Of a stretch of 21,511 nucleotides of DNA, positions 8,094 through 20,996 are shown in pieces (the stretch's first letter is position 1; each line of letters starts with the position of its first letter). Position numbers and translations under genes: made by a program. Origin of the DNA: PR03 sp964353555 (GTDB lineage: Bacteria > Myxococcota_A > UBA9160 > PR03); contig CAYGWM010000070.1 in NCBI GenBank assembly GCA_964353555.1, positions 1-21,511 on the forward strand, in the 5' to 3' direction. The notes under the pieces are model-generated. The model was not told where the DNA came from, ran no database searches, and was given only the letters and a program-made list of their open reading frames with translations.

Positions 8094-8121
8094 TCGCAAA
8101 CCCTTGTTTTGCATCGCAAAC
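8094..8121. repeat. Direct repeat TCGCAAAC, 20-bp period
   Basis: TCGCAAAC occurs at 8094-8101 and again at 8114-8121, exactly 20 bp apart (about two helical turns). Between them lies TTTTGC, so GCAAA (8096-8100) and TTTGC (8108-8112) also form an inverted pair. It sits about 100-125 bp upstream of the thiolase start and could be an operator for the lipid operon. This is inference. Confidence 0.45.
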
Positions 8122-8277
8122 GCGACGCCGAGTCATCTGCTGGGTGCGTCGCACCGCGCTGCACACCGAGGTCCGTAGAGATCGCGTCTACGGTTGACGC
8201 CGCGCGGCGAATGGCGCTAAAGAGCTGCCGCCCACGTTCCAAACGGAAGACGCGTCGGCAACGAAGCCGATGCGCGA

Positions 8278-8306
8278 CTGCAACATGCGTGGCTGCAACA
8301 TGCGTG
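8278..8306. repeat. Tandem repeat CTGCAACATGCGTG (two copies)
   Basis: Two exact copies of the 14-mer lie at 8278-8291 and 8293-8306, a 15-bp period, about 90-115 bp upstream of the actA start. The position suits a regulatory site for the ACIII operon, but a slippage duplication without function is equally possible. Confidence 0.6.
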
Positions 8307-8392
8307 ACCGGGACATTCGGACGTCCACACGCGTTTCGCTTGTCGGCTGTTGACTTGGATGGCTGGGCCCGAGCACTGGGGGGCGCTTTCGC

Positions 8393-9085
8393 GTGAGCCC
8401 GAACGAGTTCAGCTTTCGGAGGGCCAGCCGCCCTTCGTCCCGCATGCGCCGGCGGGTTGTCGAAGCGGCATTGGCCGCTTCCGTTGCCGCCGGTCTCGTC
8501 TTCGGTCTGGCTAGCCCGGAGCGCGTCGATGCCCAGGCGCCCGCCGCTGCGCCTGCGGCCCCTGCCTATGCGGGCCCCAAGTCGAGTCAGCAGGCCTACG
8601 ACGCCCAGACCGCTGCATCGAATCCCGCGACGCCGGGCCCCGTGCAACCCATCGCGTTCAGCCACGCGCTGCACGCCGGCCAATACCAGATCGAGTGCCT
8701 CTACTGTCATACCGGCACGGACAAGTCCCGCGCAGCGGGGGTTCCGTCGGTCGAGCTGTGCATGGGATGCCACGCGCAGTTCGGCGGCGACCTCGAAGGC
8801 GTGCAGACGCTGAAGAAGCTCTGGGACGACAAGCAGCCGATTGAGTGGACGCAGATCTACCGAGTGCCCGAGCACGTCAAGTTCCGCCACAACCGCCACA
8901 TCTCCGCAGGCGTCGCCTGCCAACGCTGCCACGGTCCGGTCGAGACGATGGACAAGGTCTACATGACGAAGGACACAATCTGGTGGCCCTGGCTGCTGCC
9001 CTCCACGAAGCCCGAAATGGGCTGGTGCATCGATTGCCATCGCCAGAACCAGGCGTCCCAGGACTGCCAAACTTGTCACTACTAG
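8393..9085 (+). CDS. actA: ACIII subunit A, pentaheme cytochrome c
   Basis: A 230-residue multiheme cytochrome that is the first subunit of Alternative Complex III and passes electrons between its iron-sulfur subunit and the monoheme subunit. Five CxxCH heme-binding motifs are visible, at Cys102, Cys123, Cys176, Cys212 and Cys225. Further His residues (91, 94, 161, 166, 169) can serve as distal ligands. A hydrophobic segment at about 25-41 acts as signal or anchor, followed by an Ala/Pro-rich linker (49-60). The GTG start at 8393 lies downstream of a run of G; an ATG at 8444 just before the hydrophobic segment is an alternative. The stop overlaps the ribosome site of actB, 10 bp upstream of its start. 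Confidence 0.93.
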   Translation: MSPNEFSFRRASRPSSRMRRRVVEAALAASVAAGLVFGLASPERVDAQAPAAAPAAPAYAGPKSSQQAYDAQTAASNPATPGPVQPIAFSHALHAGQYQIECLYCHTGTDKSRAAGVPSVELCMGCHAQFGGDLEGVQTLKKLWDDKQPIEWTQIYRVPEHVKFRHNRHISAGVACQRCHGPVETMDKVYMTKDTIWWPWLLPSTKPEMGWCIDCHRQNQASQDCQTCHY

Positions 9086-9095
9086 GAAGCCGCGG

Positions 9096-12155
<3,060 letters not shown>

Positions 12156-12158
12156 GGG

Positions 12159-13543
<1,385 letters not shown>

Positions 13544-13544
<1 letters not shown>

Positions 13545-14047
13545 TGCCTACCCTGCTCGGCGTCTTTGAAACTCCGGCCGGCGTGGCAGAGGCGGTCACG
13601 CACCTGAAAGGCCGCGGCTTCACCAAGCTCGACGTCTACTCGCCGGCGCCGTTCGACGAGATCGAAGAGGCCGTCGACCCGAAGCCGTCGAAGGTCCGCA
13701 TCTTCACGCTCGTCGGCGGTCTGCTCGGCGTCGTCACCGGCTATGCGATGACGATCTGGATGTCACTCGACTGGCCGATCGTGATCGGTGGCAAGCCCTT
13801 CGCGTCGATCCCGCCCTACACCGTGATCGCGTTCGAGTTGACGATCCTCTTCGGCGGTATTTTCACGTTGATCGGTCTGCTGGCGGTCGGCCGGCTTCCT
13901 TCGCTGAAACTCGGACCCGGCTACAGCGCGCGCTTCTCCGCCGAGGAGTTCGGACTCGTCGTCGAAGTGCCCGAGCGCGACGTGGCGGAAGTCGATGGGC
14001 TGCTGCGCGCCTCGCAGGCGACGGAGGTGAGCCTTGTCGCGGCTTAG
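13544..14047 (+). CDS. actD: ACIII subunit D, DUF3341 membrane protein
   Basis: A 167-residue protein of the DUF3341 family that supplies a two-helix subunit to ACIII. An N-terminal alpha/beta domain (1-50, GVFETPAGVAEAVTHLKGRGF, then VYSPAPFDEIEEAV) precedes transmembrane helices at about 52-73 and 93-115, then a C-terminal soluble domain with GLVVEVPERDVAEVDGLL. The ATG overlaps the actC stop (TGATG). A longer open frame upstream to 12275 is only a shadow of actC. The 3' end overlaps the actE start by 14 bases. Confidence 0.93.
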
Positions 14048-14651
14048 CACGTTGCGTGTCGTGGTGGCGGGCCTCGCCCTCACCTTTGGTTCGACGGGCT
14101 GCTGGGAGCAGTGGTCGGTCGATTGGTGGCCGCAGATGAAGTGGCAAAAGGCCGTGCAGGCGTTCGAGCAGACGGGCCAACCGAGCGCGCCCGCTGGCTT
14201 CGTTCCGCCTGAAGGCACGATCCCGTTCGGCCGCACGCCGGTGACCAGCCAGATGCCGCTCGCGGCCGCTGAGGCGCTGCCGAATCCGCGACCTGCTTCG
14301 CTCGCCAATCTCGACAACGGCAAGAAGAAGTACGAGACGTTCTGCTCGCCGTGCCACGGGCTCGCGGGACTCGGCGACGGCACGGTGGCCGGTCCGCCGT
14401 TCGGCAAGGGTCCGTTCGCCGGCGTACTGCCGATCGCGGGCCCCGTCGGCGGCCAGATCACCAAGAATTTCACCGACGGTCACATCTACACGGTGATCTC
14501 GCAGGGCATCCGGCGCATGCCGAACTACAAGCGCATTGCGCCCGATGATCGCTGGGACATCGTCAGCTACGTCCGGTATCTGAATGGGCAGGGACAGGTT
14601 CCTGCCCAGACCGCGCAGGCCGCAACGCCGCCGCAGGGAGCCACGCAGTGA
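14034..14651 (+). CDS. actE: ACIII subunit E, monoheme cytochrome c lipoprotein
   Basis: A 205-residue monoheme cytochrome c with one CSPCH motif (Cys104, Cys107, His108) and a likely axial Met162 in RRMPNY, a class I arrangement. In ACIII this subunit takes electrons from the pentaheme subunit to the external acceptor or oxidase. The N-terminus is a lipoprotein-type signal ending in FGSTGC with Cys23 as the possible lipidated residue, though Ser at -3 makes the lipobox imperfect. The start is TTG 14034, inside the end of actD, supported by GGAGG 6 nt upstream; no ATG in frame would keep the signal peptide. The last 20 residues are Ala/Gln/Pro-rich. The stop overlaps actF by four bases (GTGA). 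Confidence 0.93.
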   Translation: MSRLSTLRVVVAGLALTFGSTGCWEQWSVDWWPQMKWQKAVQAFEQTGQPSAPAGFVPPEGTIPFGRTPVTSQMPLAAAEALPNPRPASLANLDNGKKKYETFCSPCHGLAGLGDGTVAGPPFGKGPFAGVLPIAGPVGGQITKNFTDGHIYTVISQGIRRMPNYKRIAPDDRWDIVSYVRYLNGQGQVPAQTAQAATPPQGATQ

Positions 14652-15952
14652 GCACGGCAATCATCGCAGCGGAACAGGCGAACCCGCGTGCGATCCCGCG
14701 CGCGCTGCTCGGTGCGTGCCTCGCGCTCGTCGCCGTTGGGGTCGCGGCCTTCGCGGGCGGTCTCGCGATCGATCCCGCCACCGCGTGGCGCGCGTTCCAC
14801 GTGAACTATCTCTACTTCGGCGCGCTTGCGCAGGGCGGCGTCGTGGTGGCGTGCGCGTTCGTGATCATCGGCGCGCGCTGGCCCGGTCCGGTGCGGCGCA
14901 TCGCAGAAGGCCTCGGCGCCTGGGTGCCGCTGACCTTCGTGCTGTTCGGGGTCGGCTTCATCGGCCGCGAGTACATCTACTCGCCCTGGCTCCACCATCC
15001 GCCGGCGGCCAAGGCGGCGTGGCTGAACCCGACCCGCCTGTTCTGGATGGACCTGGTGATTCTCGGTGTACTTGCCGTGCTGACGATGGCGTTCCTCTAC
15101 AACTCGGTGCGACCCACGCTCGCCGGGATGGGTTCGCGCGGCGGGATGTTCGCACGCTGGACCGCGGGCTGGCGCGGCGACGAGCAGGAGCGCGAACTGA
15201 GCGCGTCCCGCTGCCGCACGCTCGCGCCGTTGATCTGCCTGGTCTACGCGATCGGCTGGACCTTCATTGCGTTCGATCAGGTGATGTCGCTGACGCCCAC
15301 CTGGTACTCGAACCTGTTCGGCGTCTACTTCTGTTGGGGCGGGTTCCTGTCGGCGGTTGCGGCAACCGCGCTGATCATGGTGCTGCACCGCAATTCGCCG
15401 GGTTTCGAAGGCCAGATCACCAAGCCTCGCATGCACGACATCGGCAAGATGCTGTTCGCGTTCTCGATCTTCTGGATGTACCTGTTCTTCTCGCAGTACC
15501 TGGTGATCTGGTACGGAAACCTTCCAGAAGAGACGCAGTTCTTCGAGGCGCGCCTCGGCTCGCAGTTCCTGGTGGACAAGTCGGGCATCAACCTGATGGC
15601 GCTCGCGAAGACCTGGGATCTCGGTTTCTTCTGGGAACGCCTCAAGGAGCCTTACGCGAAGGTCACGTTGTTCGTGTGGCTGTGCTGCTGGGTGACTCCG
15701 TTCTGGGTGCTGCTCGGCCAGCGGCCGAAGAAGACGCCCGCGATCCTCGGCTCGGTGGCCGCCATCGTGCTGTTCGGGTTCTGGCTCGAGCGCAACATCC
15801 TGGTCTGGCCGTCGCTGGTGCCGAAGGAGACATACTCGTTCCTCGGCATCGTCCAGCTGGGCATCGCCGCAGGCTTCCTGGGGGCGTTCGCGCTGGTCTT
15901 CCTGGTCTACACGCGCGTCTTCCCGTCGCTCGCCGTGCCGCGGCGCGCGTAG
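14648..15952 (+). CDS. actF: ACIII subunit F, NrfD-like integral membrane protein
   Basis: A 434-residue polytopic membrane protein, a divergent NrfD-like relative of ActC that forms the second membrane half of ACIII. Helices are visible from about 18-40 onward, with FHVNYLYFGALAQGG (His51) after the first helix, FIGREYIYSPW near 110, the FDQVMSLTPTWYSNLFG loop in the middle, and FSQYLVIWYGNLPEET later, all typical of the ActF branch. The GTG start overlaps the actE stop (GTGA), so it is translationally coupled. No gene for a heme-copper oxidase follows; the operon ends 51 bp before the rhomboid gene. Confidence 0.94.
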   Translation: MSTAIIAAEQANPRAIPRALLGACLALVAVGVAAFAGGLAIDPATAWRAFHVNYLYFGALAQGGVVVACAFVIIGARWPGPVRRIAEGLGAWVPLTFVLFGVGFIGREYIYSPWLHHPPAAKAAWLNPTRLFWMDLVILGVLAVLTMAFLYNSVRPTLAGMGSRGGMFARWTAGWRGDEQERELSASRCRTLAPLICLVYAIGWTFIAFDQVMSLTPTWYSNLFGVYFCWGGFLSAVAATALIMVLHRNSPGFEGQITKPRMHDIGKMLFAFSIFWMYLFFSQYLVIWYGNLPEETQFFEARLGSQFLVDKSGINLMALAKTWDLGFFWERLKEPYAKVTLFVWLCCWVTPFWVLLGQRPKKTPAILGSVAAIVLFGFWLERNILVWPSLVPKETYSFLGIVQLGIAAGFLGAFALVFLVYTRVFPSLAVPRRA

Positions 15953-16003
15953 CCACCCCCGATCTACTCTCGGCGTGCCGCCGGGGGCGCTAGCTTAGGC
16001 GTC

Positions 16004-17422
16004 GTGAACGCCCCCGAGCTCTCCGCGCTGCCGCTCGTCTTCGCAATGCGTCCTGGACGCGGCACGGTTGCGCTGCACGCGACCGGCTTCCGCCACCCGC
16101 GTTCGCCTCGCAACTCGAGCGACGGCTTCTGCTCGTACGCCGATGTGACCCATCTCGCGCTCGGCCGGCGTGCGCTCCGCATCGGCACGCGCCGGGGTCT
16201 GGTGCTGATCGCGCGAAACTCCTTCGCGTCGCCCGATGCAGCAGAGGCGCTTGTGCGAGCGCTCGTCGAACGAATCGCGCGCGAGCCGGCCGGCGCGGTG
16301 CAGATGGCGCGCATGGCGGAGATCGAAGAGACGGCGCGGAACGCGGCACGACCCGTCGCGACGCGGGTATTGGTGCTCGCGTGTCTCGCCGGGTTCATTC
16401 TCCAGGCCCGCTTCGGACCGGGCGTTCACCACGCGGGTTTCTTCAGCTCGCAGCTTGCGGCGCGTGGCGAGCCTTGGCGCCTCGTCACCGCGAACCTGCT
16501 CCACGCGGGGCTCTGGCACTTCGCAATGAACGCGCTTTGCCTGATCGTGCTCGGCGGTCTGCTCGAGCGCACGATCGGCAGCATGCGCACGACGCTCGTG
16601 GCGGGACTCGCCGCGCTCGGGGCAACGCTCGCGGGCTTGTTGGTTGGCTACGACGCGATGGTCGGCGCGTCGGGAATCGTCGCGGGCTTCGCCGGAGCGC
16701 TGCTGTGGCTGGAGCTTCGCCTGCCGGAGCGCGTGCCGGCACAGTGGCGGATTCCCCGCCGACCCTTCATCGCCGCGCTGCTGCTCGACGCGGCGTTGCC
16801 GCTCGTTTTTCCGGAGATCGCTGGCGCTGCACACGTGGGCGGCTTCGCGGCCGGTGCGCTCGCAGCGTCGCTGGTCACCGGCCCGGGGCTGCGCCGCGAA
16901 CCGCTGCGACCCGCCGCGACCGTCGCAGTCGCGTTGGTGCTCGCACTCGCCGGTACATCGATCGCTAGCGCCGCGCGACTGTTCCTCGGCGGCGCCGCGT
17001 GGGAGGGCCACGCGAAGCGACTGCTCGAGCTCGACACGGCGCCGATCCTGATCCTGAACGACGCCGCCTGGTTGATTGCAACGGGCGAGACGCCGACCCA
17101 GAAGGCGCTCGACGAGGCGCGCGAACTCGCGCAGCGCGCCGTCACCGAGACCGGTCGCCAGGATCCGAACCTGCTCGATACGCTCGCCGAGGTACAGTTT
17201 CAGCGTGGCGATGGCAAAGCGGCGGTCGCGACCATCGACGAGGCGATCGCGCTGGCGCCGAACGAGTCGTACTTCACCGAACAGCGGCGCCGCTTCCTCG
17301 GCGAGCGCGACCGCGAAGATCGCCCCGCACCGCCCGAGGGCTCGCTCTTCGAGTCCTCGCCGCCCGCGGAGGATCCAATTCCCGCGCACGGCTTCGACGA
17401 GGACCCAGGCATCGCGATCTGA
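16004..17422 (+). CDS. Rhomboid family intramembrane serine protease with TPR-like tail
   Basis: A 472-residue membrane protease expected to cut transmembrane substrates. The catalytic dyad is visible as Ser223 in VGASGIVAG and His277 in AAHVGGFAAG, and LLHAGLWHFAMN (166-176) gives the conserved His and Asn of the oxyanion region. Six or seven hydrophobic helices span about 118-327. A soluble N-terminal domain (1-100) resembles the PH-like region seen in some bacterial rhomboids. The tail at about 350-425 (LNDAAWLIATGETPTQKALDEA, then LLDTLAEVQFQRGDGKAAVATIDEAIALAPN) looks like two TPR repeats, then an acidic, Pro-rich end. The GTG start at 16004 has only a weak AGG upstream; ATG 16046 is an alternative. 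It converges with the following gene, 14 bp away. Confidence 0.92.
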   Translation: MNAPELSALPLVFAMRPGRGTVALHATGFRHPRSPRNSSDGFCSYADVTHLALGRRALRIGTRRGLVLIARNSFASPDAAEALVRALVERIAREPAGAVQMARMAEIEETARNAARPVATRVLVLACLAGFILQARFGPGVHHAGFFSSQLAARGEPWRLVTANLLHAGLWHFAMNALCLIVLGGLLERTIGSMRTTLVAGLAALGATLAGLLVGYDAMVGASGIVAGFAGALLWLELRLPERVPAQWRIPRRPFIAALLLDAALPLVFPEIAGAAHVGGFAAGALAASLVTGPGLRREPLRPAATVAVALVLALAGTSIASAARLFLGGAAWEGHAKRLLELDTAPILILNDAAWLIATGETPTQKALDEARELAQRAVTETGRQDPNLLDTLAEVQFQRGDGKAAVATIDEAIALAPNESYFTEQRRRFLGERDREDRPAPPEGSLFESSPPAEDPIPAHGFDEDPGIAI

Positions 17423-17436
17423 TCCCAAAACGGCCG

Positions 17437-18399
17437 CTACGGCGTGATCTCCGCGCACTCGTCCGCGATCACTGCTGGGCCGTGGAACGTCGCGCCGACG
17501 GCGGTCTCGTACTGCGCGTCGAAAAGTGGCGCGGCCTGGAGTCGCGTCACCACCAGCATCCCGACGCCAGCGCGCGTCGCGATCGCGCCCAACTCCTGCA
17601 TCGGCATGTGCAGCGCGGCTTCGCGCTTCAAGCGATCGATGTCGGGTGCGTCCGCCTTCTCCGCGATCGCGATCGACTCGGCGAAGAAGCCTTCGGCCGC
17701 GAGCAGCGCGGCGCCCTGCGCAAACGCGGCGAGCTGATCTGGATCGGGATTGGTGCCCGCGACGACCAGCGCGCGATCGTCGGCTTCGAAGCGATACGCG
17801 AGCGACGGCAGCGGCGTGTCGCCGGCGGCGCCCGCGCGCAGCGTCAGGCCATCGCGTTCCTCGACGAAGCCGTCGGTGATCTCGACGACATCGAGACGCG
17901 CGCCATCCGAGGCGACGCCGCGCGCGGCGGCGAGCGTGTCGATGCTGGCTGCGTATGCGGCGCCGATCGCCTCCGCGCGTGCGCGCGTTCCGGGCGGTCC
18001 GAGCAGCCGCAGCGGCTTCGCGCGTGGTGTGTTCCAGCCGGTGAGCAGCAGGTCGTCGAGACCGAGCGTGTTCTCGGGCAGCAGGCTCGTCAGCACTACG
18101 GTGTCGGGCTGTGCGATCGGAATCGAGCAGTGGCGCAGCGCTTCGGCGACGCCGCGACCGGCATCGATCAGCACGATGCGCTTGCCGAAGCCGATCGCCG
18201 CTGCAGGACCGAGCCGTCGCAGATTTTCGTAAGCGCCGCCGGTGCCGACCGTGATCAGCGTCGCGCGCGGAAACTCGCGGTCCTCGAGCCAGGCGATGCC
18301 TGCGGCCAGCTCGCGATAGCGCCACATCTGACAGCTGAAGAAGAGCCCTGCCAGCAGCGAGACGACACCGAGCATCAGGATCATCAAGCGCCCGACCAT
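17437..18399 (-). CDS. Membrane-anchored MBL-fold protein lacking metal ligands
   Basis: A 320-residue protein with an N-terminal hydrophobic anchor (about 5-24) followed by a domain that follows the metallo-beta-lactamase (RNase Z/arylsulfatase-like) pattern: TLITVGTGGAYEN, IVLIDAGRGVAEALR, DTVVLTSLLPENTLGLDDLLLTGW, PLRLLGPPGT, a YRFEADDRALVVAGTNP strand and GAIATRAGVGMLVVTRL. Every metal-binding position is changed. The HxHxDH motif is SLLPEN (105-110), the SGDT-type Asp is Thr216, the VHE segment is AAE (234-236), and the final THL is TRL (285-287). Hydrolase activity is therefore not expected; a binding or scaffolding role is inferred. AAGGAG at 7 nt supports the ATG. It is 14 bp downstream of the sulfatase-like gene and follows it in the same operon. 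Confidence 0.85.
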   Translation of the reverse strand: MVGRLMILMLGVVSLLAGLFFSCQMWRYRELAAGIAWLEDREFPRATLITVGTGGAYENLRRLGPAAAIGFGKRIVLIDAGRGVAEALRHCSIPIAQPDTVVLTSLLPENTLGLDDLLLTGWNTPRAKPLRLLGPPGTRARAEAIGAAYAASIDTLAAARGVASDGARLDVVEITDGFVEERDGLTLRAGAAGDTPLPSLAYRFEADDRALVVAGTNPDPDQLAAFAQGAALLAAEGFFAESIAIAEKADAPDIDRLKREAALHMPMQELGAIATRAGVGMLVVTRLQAAPLFDAQYETAVGATFHGPAVIADECAEITP

Positions 18400-18413
18400 C
18401 GCTCGTCTCCTTG

Positions 18414-19777
18414 CTATTCCAGGTAGCCGAGCGCCTGGAGCGCGCGGCGCGTCTCATCCGACAGCGGCGCGGCGTCGTGTGTTCGCGGCAGCTCCGCGAC
18501 GTGCTTCTCGAGGATCTCGCGCACTTCGGTCGCGCGCTCGACCTGCGTACCGATCACGTTCTGCTGCTCTCCCGGATCGGCTTCGAGATCGAAGAGTTCG
18601 GGCGTCGCGTCGCTCGAGAAGATGTACTTCCAGCGATCGGTGCGCACCGAGAGCTTCACGCCATGTCCCCAGCCGGTGGCTTCGTCCACCAGCCGGCGGA
18701 TCCCGAATCGTGGAAGCGGCGACAGCTCTGCGTCACCCCGAATCGCCGCGGCGAGCGAGCGGCCGTCGCGCGGCGCCGGCGACTCGATGCCCGCGAGCGC
18801 CAGCACGGTGGGCGCGACATCCACGAGGCCCACCGTGGTTGCGATCCGGCGCCCCGCCGGCACCTGGCCGGGCCAACGCACCAGCAGCGGCACGTGGATC
18901 TGTTCGTCATAGAGATTCGTCGCGTGCTCCAGCCAGTGGTGCTGGCCGAGGCCCTCTCCGTGGTCGGCCGTCACCACGACGAGAGCCTGGTCGTGGGTTC
19001 GGCGTTCCACCGCATCGAGCAGCGCAGCGAGTGCGTCGTCCACATAGAGCACTTCCCCGTGGTACTGCTGCACGAGGCGCTCGAGCTGCCCGGGCGACAC
19101 GCCCTTGACGCTGCGGCCATCGAGCGGGAAGCGGACACCGGCACTTCGTTCCGCGAAGACCTTGGGCGGCACGTACGGCGCGTGCGGATCGAAGTAGTGC
19201 ACGAACAGGAAGAACGGCTCGGGCGTCTCGTCGAGCCAGCGGATTGCAGCCTGCGTGGTACTGGTCGCGCGGCGGTCGAAGCCCTCGAAGCGCTGCGCGG
19301 CCCAGAACGCGCCCGGATACGGCTTCTGCTTTCCGAGCGTCGAACCAGCCTCGGGCAGTGCGGCATCGAAGTGCGCAAATCCCTGGCCCCAGCCGAAGCG
19401 CGGATCGAGCACGAAGCTCGAGACGAAACCGGCCGTCTGGTAGCCGCGCTCGCGAAACACTTCGGCGAGCGTCGTTGCCGTTTCGGGCAGCGACTCGCCG
19501 TTGCGCAGCACGCCGTGGCGCTGCACCTCCTGACCGGTGAAGAGCGTCGCATGGCTCGGCGCGGTGGCGGGTGCCGGTGCGAAGGCGTGCTCGAAGAGCA
19601 CACCCTGCGCCGCGAGCCGATCGAAGCTGGGCGTCCCGACCAGTCCACCGTACGCGCCGAGCGCATCCGCCCGCAGCGTATCGACCGAGATCAACACCAC
19701 GCTGGGAGGTTTGGCGGGGCTGCACGCGACGACAACGCTCGCCAGCATCAGCGCAAGCGGGACGCGGTTGCGAACGC

Positions 19778-19781
<4 letters not shown>
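18414..19781 (-). CDS. Sulfatase-like (alkaline phosphatase superfamily) lipoprotein
   Basis: A 455-residue exported protein with a lipoprotein signal (hydrophobic 7-19, Cys20 in VVACSPA) and a sulfatase/phosphodiesterase domain. Metal-site residues include Asp34 in SVDTLRAD, Asp273-His274 in TADHGEGLG, and His281/282. The position that holds the formylglycine Cys/Ser of true sulfatases (CxPxR) reads TAPSH, so the nucleophile would be Thr73 and the Arg is His77. This favours a phosphatase, phosphodiesterase or transferase type of reaction over sulfate ester cleavage. The substrate is unknown. The TTG start overlaps the purU stop (TTGA), fitting translational coupling; the next in-frame ATG would remove most of the signal peptide. 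The stop lies 14 bp before the MBL-fold gene. Confidence 0.9.
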
Positions 19782-20647
<866 letters not shown>

Positions 20648-20686
20648 GGCGCGGCAGCTTAGCAATCGAGAAAGACCCTTCTCAGG

Positions 20687-20714
20687 TGGACCCGCCGCTG
20701 GCCGATCTGATAAT
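20687..20714 (+). promoter_or_regulatory. Candidate sigma70-type promoter
   Basis: TGGACC at 20687-20692 and GATAAT at 20709-20714 are separated by 16 bp and resemble -35 and -10 elements (four and five of six consensus bases). A start near 20721 would begin a plus-strand transcript that runs through the small reading frame to the terminator before moxR. The -35 is weak. Confidence 0.3.
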
Positions 20715-20874
20715 CTGAGCGACAAGGGGATCTCACTCATCCCCGAGTTCTGCTGGAGCCGGCATGGGGTCGGTGGCTGGTGGGGCGGCCCGCGGCGGTG
20801 GGATCGGCGACCACCAAGTCCGTCGGGACCCGATGCGGAACCTGGGCTCCGCTGGGTGTGTTCCACGCCGAGAC

Positions 20875-20885
20875 AAGGAGGTGAT
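20875..20885 (+). promoter_or_regulatory. Perfect Shine-Dalgarno sequence
   Basis: AAGGAGGTGAT is fully complementary to the usual 3' end of 16S rRNA. The GGAGG core is 7 nt from GTG 20889. It is the strongest ribosome site in the window, yet it serves only a 14-codon frame. Confidence 0.75.
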
Positions 20886-20888
20886 TCG

Positions 20889-20933
20889 GTGAGTAAACGC
20901 AACGCTACGGCGAGTGAGGTGGCGGCTTCCTAG
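20889..20933 (+). CDS. Candidate 14-residue leader peptide
   Basis: GTG at 20889 to TAG at 20931-20933 encodes MSKRNATASEVAAS. The support is the perfect Shine-Dalgarno sequence at ideal spacing; the peptide itself has no recognisable family and no run of one amino acid that would name an attenuation signal. The frame lies between the two halves of a possible long-range stem (20865-20874 with 20958-20967), so a translating ribosome would affect which RNA structure forms. The frame is open upstream for about 89 further codons, but that part is antisense to the purU 5' region and intergenic. Confidence 0.4.
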   Translation: MSKRNATASEVAAS

Positions 20934-20960
20934 TCGTCATACCGAATTACTGAAGAAGTC

Positions 20961-20996
20961 TCGGTGTAGCCTGGGATGCATTCCCAGCGCCACCGA
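20961..20996 (+). other. RNA hairpin with internal loop
   Basis: TCGGTG (20961-20966) pairs with CACCGA (20991-20996), and inside it CTGGGA (20971-20976) pairs with TCCCAG (20982-20987) around a TGCAT loop. It abuts the terminator stem. Its 5' arm overlaps the segment that could pair with 20865-20874, so the two are alternatives. Confidence 0.5.

Larger units (their letters stand above)
7996..8392. promoter_or_regulatory. Divergent intergenic region between the lipid-oxidation and ACIII operons
   Basis: This 397-bp stretch holds no convincing gene; the open frames across it are extensions or shadows of the thiolase and actA genes. It should contain the promoters of both divergent operons. 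I see two repeat pairs (listed separately). A TTGACT at 8350-8355 lacks a recognisable -10 at proper spacing. No riboswitch or terminator structure was recognised. Confidence 0.5.

Noticed and set aside
8350..8378. TTGACT as -35 of an actA promoter
   Set aside because: No -10-like sequence lies 16-18 bp downstream (GCACTG), so the hexamer alone is not enough.
8066..9079. 337-residue minus-strand open frame across the intergenic region and actA
   Set aside because: Mostly antisense to actA, which has five heme motifs; the part over the intergenic region is low-complexity and shows no gene signs.
15956..15987. CCCCCG/CGGGGG inverted repeat after actF as terminator
   Set aside because: Arms are only 6 bp with a 20-nt loop, and no T-run follows, so it is not a convincing intrinsic terminator.
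15995..18457. 820-residue minus-strand open frame
   Set aside because: Antisense to the rhomboid gene and out of frame with the MBL-fold gene, both of which have clear family motifs; composition is shadow-like.
20648..20902. N-terminal extension of PurU (up to 374 residues)
   Set aside because: The extra residues do not resemble PurU, and the family ACT domain starts just after GTG 20647; the region has regulatory features on the other strand.
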